Shown here piece after piece: positions 60,337 through 64,000 of a DNA stretch of 64,000 nucleotides. The stretch spans positions 5,933,802-5,997,801 of the forward strand of contig NZ_CP160680.1 in the NCBI RefSeq assembly GCF_040784935.1, in the 5' to 3' direction. Numbering within the stretch: the first letter of the stretch is position 1; the number at the start of each line of letters is the position of its first letter. This DNA is from Lewinella sp. LCG006. Its GTDB lineage: Bacteria; Bacteroidota; Bacteroidia; Chitinophagales; Saprospiraceae. Below the pieces are notes generated by a model, which saw only the letters and a program-made list of their open reading frames with translations, ran no database searches and was not told where the DNA came from. A program made the translations under genes and the position numbers.

Positions 60337-62829
60337 ATGAATGTAGCTTTACAAAAACTATTCGTCCTGCTGGCGCTGATGTCTTTACCCTTTTGGGGGT
60401 GGAGCCAATCAGTGAGCCTGCTGACGTATCAAAACAGTGGGGTCAACTATGACTTTACCTCTCGGCCAAACTCGCCTTCTTTGCCGGGAGCGTTTCTGCC
60501 AGACAATGGCACCGTTGAACTCATCAACAACGGCAACTGGGAGTATACAGTGGTTTATACCCCCAATGAAGGCTTTACAGGCACGGACAATTTTCGTATT
60601 GTTCGTTGGGTCATTGATCCTATTCCGGCATTCCGTACGGTTGACGTAACCGTCACTGTCGCTCCGGCGCTTATTAAAGCTTATCACGATTATGCCGTCA
60701 CATACACCAATCAACCTGTTGTCGTTGATGTTTTAGCCAACGATATCAGTAGCAATGGTGTCAAAGTTCTACAGGCTGTACCAGCGATCAACCACGGAAG
60801 TGCGACCTTCAATGCAACTACTGGTCTGATTTCTTTTACTCCAGAGGCCGGATTCAGAGGGACCGCACACTTCAATTATGCACTATGTAATGGGGTAGGA
60901 GATTGTGATGATGGTACGGTGTCTATCACCGTGATGGAGGAAACACCTCCTACACAAGATGAAGTGATCAAGGTTTTTGTCAAGAAAAACCAAACCCAGT
61001 TTATCCTTGTCCCTGGTAATTACGCAGTCGTTCAAGGCCCAGCTAATGGTGTTTTCGACCCCGGTGCTGATGTCCCTGAATACACACCAGCTCAAGACTA
61101 CTTCGGTAACGATGAGATCATCTTGTCTGATGGCAATCACAATCTGACTTTTGATATTGAAGTACTTGATCTAGAAACCAATAGTTTTGCTTTCGATGAT
61201 CGGGCGTTTACGACTACCAATACGGCTATAGACATTGTAGTGCTTGGCAACGATCTTCCTTTAACGGGCTGTAGTCTAAATGATGTTTCAGGGCCAGATC
61301 ACGGTACGCTTCAGCAAAGTGGTAACGAATTCACCTATACGCCTGATCCTGGATTTATCGGAGTAGATCAGTTTAGCTACAGCTCCAATATCTGTGGTTC
61401 TGGTGCAGCGAGTGAAGTTGCCACCGTGACTATTTTCGTAAGCAACTTCGCTCCAGATCGTACCACTTTCCACATGGCTACCCCTAAGACGGTACCCATG
61501 ATTATTGGTTACAATGTACCAGTTTCTACCTTCTCTTTTGAAGTTACTTCACAAGGAGAGTTAGGCGAAACGATTTTTTTAGAAGGTGAAGTAAATACCA
61601 TTATCAATGGTTTGCAGATCCAGGGAAATAATATCCTCCTTTACATTCCCAACGAGGATGTAACAGAAGATTTGGATGAAATAGAAATCACTTACTGTCT
61701 GGAAGATCCCAATAGTACCGATTGCTTAGTGAGCAAACAGGTAAAAATCTGGATGACAATTCTGGATATTGGAGATAATGGAGAACCAGTTTGTGTAGGA
61801 GACTGCGTGTGGGCAGGTGATACCAATGCGGATGGTATTGTGAATATGAATGACCTGCTACCTATTGGTCGCAGCATGGGAGAGATCGGCGCAGAACGCG
61901 TTGGAGCAACCTTTGACCAATGGTATGGACAATATGCAGAAGACTGGGGTAGCCTTTTTGGTGGAAATGAAGCTATTGACATTAAGCATATTGATGCCGA
62001 TGGAAATAGTATAGTTACGGCTGAAGACACAATAGCTATTCGCTCCTTTTACGGACGTACCCATAATATGGTACCCTCTGTAATGCCTTATGCTCCATAT
62101 GAGTTTATCCTCGAAGGTCCGTTATTTGTCAATCCTGGGGATTACGTAGAGTTCACTATCTCTGTAGGAACCCCAGAAGCCCCAGCGGAAGACCTTTATG
62201 GCTTTGTCTTTCCTTTTGTGTACAACCCTGATGCCGTTCGGCCTTCCAGTGTTACGGTCAATTGGCACGACAATAATTTCCTGGCATATGATTCTCCGGT
62301 ACTTTTCATGAATCACAATGATTTTAGTGGTCGTTTTGATGCGGGATATACCAGAACCAGTGGGCTGGTAGCCAGTGGTCATGGGGAATTAGGTACTTTA
62401 GGGATTGTTATTGATGATATCCAAGGCTTCCGTAGCGAAGAAGAAGAAATATTGTTAACTTTTGGTGGTGAAACGGGTAGTAGCCTTGATCAGTTTGGAG
62501 AGTACAATTCCGTTTACGTTCGTCCTTTCCAGGTCCGGGTAAGACTGCGGCCTGAAGATGAAACATTAACTCAAGCGTCATCGCTGGATGATTTGCTTAA
62601 AACCTATCCTAACCCTACCAGCGAGTACTTAAACATTCACCTCAATGGGCAGCAAGCATTTGAGCAAATCACCCTACGCACAATGACAGGACAGGTTGTT
62701 CATCATCAGGAAACCTCTGGTGTCAACCATGCTGTTCTAAGTGTAGCTGGTCTTACTCCGGGTATGTATATACTAAGTGTCACCAGCGATAAAGGAACGA
62801 TCAACCGTAAGATTGAAATCTTGCGATAA
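60337..62829 (+). CDS. Secreted cadherin/Ig-like and dockerin-like protein with T9SS sorting domain
   Basis: The 830-residue protein has a signal peptide (LFVLLALMSLPFWGWSQ), four tandem Ig/cadherin-like repeats each with a Y-T-P-x-x-G-F-x-G-x-D-x-F-x-Y pattern (VVYTPNEGFTGTDNF, ISFTPEAGFRGTAHFNY, FTYTPDPGFIGVDQFSY), then dockerin-like calcium loops (GDTNADGIVNMNDL and DADGNSIVTAEDT near residues 490-570), a beta domain, and a C-terminal type IX sorting domain (KTYPNPTSEYL ... GMYILSVTSDKG). It is expected at the cell surface as an adhesin. The repeat copy A3 begins 1 bp after its stop. Confidence 0.85.
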   Translation: MNVALQKLFVLLALMSLPFWGWSQSVSLLTYQNSGVNYDFTSRPNSPSLPGAFLPDNGTVELINNGNWEYTVVYTPNEGFTGTDNFRIVRWVIDPIPAFRTVDVTVTVAPALIKAYHDYAVTYTNQPVVVDVLANDISSNGVKVLQAVPAINHGSATFNATTGLISFTPEAGFRGTAHFNYALCNGVGDCDDGTVSITVMEETPPTQDEVIKVFVKKNQTQFILVPGNYAVVQGPANGVFDPGADVPEYTPAQDYFGNDEIILSDGNHNLTFDIEVLDLETNSFAFDDRAFTTTNTAIDIVVLGNDLPLTGCSLNDVSGPDHGTLQQSGNEFTYTPDPGFIGVDQFSYSSNICGSGAASEVATVTIFVSNFAPDRTTFHMATPKTVPMIIGYNVPVSTFSFEVTSQGELGETIFLEGEVNTIINGLQIQGNNILLYIPNEDVTEDLDEIEITYCLEDPNSTDCLVSKQVKIWMTILDIGDNGEPVCVGDCVWAGDTNADGIVNMNDLLPIGRSMGEIGAERVGATFDQWYGQYAEDWGSLFGGNEAIDIKHIDADGNSIVTAEDTIAIRSFYGRTHNMVPSVMPYAPYEFILEGPLFVNPGDYVEFTISVGTPEAPAEDLYGFVFPFVYNPDAVRPSSVTVNWHDNNFLAYDSPVLFMNHNDFSGRFDAGYTRTSGLVASGHGELGTLGIVIDDIQGFRSEEEEILLTFGGETGSSLDQFGEYNSVYVRPFQVRVRLRPEDETLTQASSLDDLLKTYPNPTSEYLNIHLNGQQAFEQITLRTMTGQVVHHQETSGVNHAVLSVAGLTPGMYILSVTSDKGTINRKIEILR

Positions 62830-62830
62830 G

Positions 62831-62956
62831 TGACGGGATAAAAATAGCTGATCCCATTTTTGATTCGCTAAAATTTTCTAAGCAAGTGACTAAAAGGAAC
62901 TTGCGTGAAAATATTTGCGAATCTTTGAAAAAAAATGGGATCAGTTATTTCCGTCA
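62831..62956. repeat. Palindromic repeat family A, copy 3 (126 bp)
   Basis: TGACGG to CCGTCA with arms AATAGCTGATCCCATTTTTG and complement. The paired changes (TGATCCCA against TGGGATCA, where copy 1 has TGATTCCA and TGGAATCA) are compensatory, so the hairpin is kept. It starts 1 bp after the stop of the preceding gene. Confidence 0.9.
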
Positions 62957-63037
62957 AACACTAAAGACATTCATTGCTTTTTATTTTATTATCTGGCCAG
63001 GGATGGCTAGATAGATTCGTGGAATTATTATCATTGC

Positions 63038-63067
63038 AAAGCCACACCGAGAGGTGTGGCTTTTTTT
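63038..63067 (+). terminator. Terminator downstream of the dockerin-like T9SS gene
   Basis: AAAGCCACACC pairs with GGTGTGGCTTT and is followed by a T-run. The 383-bp gap between 62830 and 63212 holds this terminator, repeat copy A3 and a small GCAGCC/GGCTGC hairpin at 63182-63197, 16 bp before the next start codon. Confidence 0.85.
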
Positions 63068-63212
63068 ATATCCCGACCATAACAATTGATTTACCTAAAT
63101 CGTTAAATGGGGTGTCCTTGCTGAGAAAGTAAGAACCATACTAAACTACGCTGCGAAAACTACACACTTCGTAAATCCGCAGCAGCCTTTTGGCTGCCTC
63201 TAAAAACTAGCT

Positions 63213-64000
63213 ATGTTCACTATACGTACGTTTGCACTATGCGCAAGCCTTTTGCTCAGTAGTTTTCTTTTTGCTCAACCACCAGGCAGCAATCTCTCCA
63301 CACGAGATGCTAACCAGGTAAATACACTCGGAGTAACCAATAGTACCCTTTTCGACCAGCTGATGGTGACCGTAGAAGGAGTAGGAAGCAATTCTCGCCT
63401 AACGCAAGAACATCAGGATTTAAAACCCTACCTCATGCCTGTGCGTAAAATGGGATTTCGAGGCTCAGACTGGAGCTATATGCTTGCAAGCTGTTTGGAG
63501 TACTATGTAAACCTTAGTAGAAACTTCAAGGACAATCTTAGCCCCGATTATATTTCCTTGAGTTTACAATCACAGGGGCAGCGATCCTCTCTCGACCAGG
63601 GATTGAAGTTTTTGGTTCAAAATGGTACCGTCAGCGCAGCGATTGTCCCTTACGACGCCGCTCAAATCTCCTCAACCGTTTATGCTACGACAAAGTACCA
63701 GATCAACAACTACCTTCACTTATTTCAACCTTTTGCTTCTCCACGAGAAAAAATATTTGAACTAAGAAAAGCACTTTTAAGAGGTAATCCTGTATTAATA
63801 GAATTTCAGGCGAGCAGTGATTTTCCACGAATTGGACCTACACGTACCTGGGAGCCTGACCGCAACGACGGCAATCTTTCTTACACCTTGTTGGTCATCG
63901 GCTTTGATGAAAACCTACAAGCCTTCGAAGTTCTAAGTAGCTGGGGAAGTACTTGGGCCAATAACGGTTATCTTACCATCAATTATAATGACCTGGCGAA
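63213..64000 (+). CDS. Papain-fold (C1A-like) secreted protein without catalytic residues, cut by window end
   Basis: The frame begins MFTIRTFALC with a signal peptide (LLLSSFLFAQ) and stays open for 262 codons to the window end. The papain family motif CGSCWAF is present as RGSDWSY, with Asp86 in place of the catalytic Cys; the His region (normally NHAV in front of the V-G-Y/F strand) reads LSYTLLVIGFDE without His; and the Asn of NSWG reads SSWGSTWANNGY. The fold appears intact, but all three catalytic positions are changed, so it is probably a non-enzymatic papain-like protein. The C-terminus is outside the window. Confidence 0.75.
   Translation, partial: MFTIRTFALCASLLLSSFLFAQPPGSNLSTRDANQVNTLGVTNSTLFDQLMVTVEGVGSNSRLTQEHQDLKPYLMPVRKMGFRGSDWSYMLASCLEYYVNLSRNFKDNLSPDYISLSLQSQGQRSSLDQGLKFLVQNGTVSAAIVPYDAAQISSTVYATTKYQINNYLHLFQPFASPREKIFELRKALLRGNPVLIEFQASSDFPRIGPTRTWEPDRNDGNLSYTLLVIGFDENLQAFEVLSSWGSTWANNGYLTINYNDLA

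Overview
The window looks like chromosomal DNA of a free-living Bacteroidota, most likely of the Saprospiria (Lewinella/Haliscomenobacter type). This placement is inferred. The signs are three secreted proteins with type IX secretion (T9SS) sorting domains, Bacteroidota-restricted families (DUF4252 pair, DUF4403, a Lacal_2735-like small protein), and promoter-like TAnnTTTG -7 boxes instead of sigma-70 TATAAT boxes. No rRNA, tRNA, CRISPR array, prophage or complete insertion sequence was found. Most of the window is ordinary core genome in short operons.

Layout. 1-1500: the start of an aminopeptidase P gene (leaving the window on the minus strand), a small membrane protein, a palindromic repeat and an A-type Fe-S carrier. 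1.6-4.1 kb: a large T9SS cargo protein. 4.1-6.0 kb: an AT-richer accessory scar with a frameshifted RHS-core fragment, a possible immunity gene, a small antitoxin with a truncated ParE-like toxin, and an orphan gene. 6-9.9 kb: icd, ruvB and an S1/P1-nuclease/phospholipase-C-like protein. 10-12.3 kb: an ECF sigma / anti-sigma-like / DUF4252 / DUF4252 operon. 12.5-20.1 kb: an LptF/LptG-type permease converging on a seven-gene minus-strand operon that runs from a possible DNA polymerase III psi-like protein through rdgB, DUF4340, FkbM methyltransferase and a beta-barrel protein to recQ. 20.2-25.9 kb: ilvE, an ftsE-like ATPase, tpiA, an S24-like regulator, a CoA-binding protein and small proteins. 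26-31 kb: ADP-ribosylglycohydrolase, HAD phosphatase, a four-PDZ secreted protein and a DUF4403 lipoprotein.

31-41 kb: smc, then the most unusual gene of the window, an 823-residue protein joining an N-terminal TIR-like domain, an acidic linker, TPR repeats and a C-terminal short-chain dehydrogenase (SDR); then a TlpA-like lipoprotein, a small beta-domain protein and a dicarboxylate symporter. 40.8-53.9 kb: hemE, accD, M28 and M14 peptidases, a MarR regulator, the divergent tesA / ybbA-ybbP-like arrangement also known from E. coli, and dnaG. 54-64 kb: fbaA, trxB, a gap filled with palindromic elements, a membrane-anchored subtilase, a helical-repeat protein, a second large T9SS cargo with dockerin-like repeats, and a papain-fold protein cut by the window end that has lost its catalytic residues.

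Intergenic structure is a notable feature. A ~120-bp near-perfect palindrome occurs three times (about 0.8, 55.2 and 62.8 kb), two other palindromic elements share one gap at 56.4-56.8 kb, short GGGCTTCAGCCC palindromes recur at gene ends, and several genes (hemE, smc, the lptF-like gene) have a -7 box only 4-6 nt before the start codon, suggesting leaderless transcripts.
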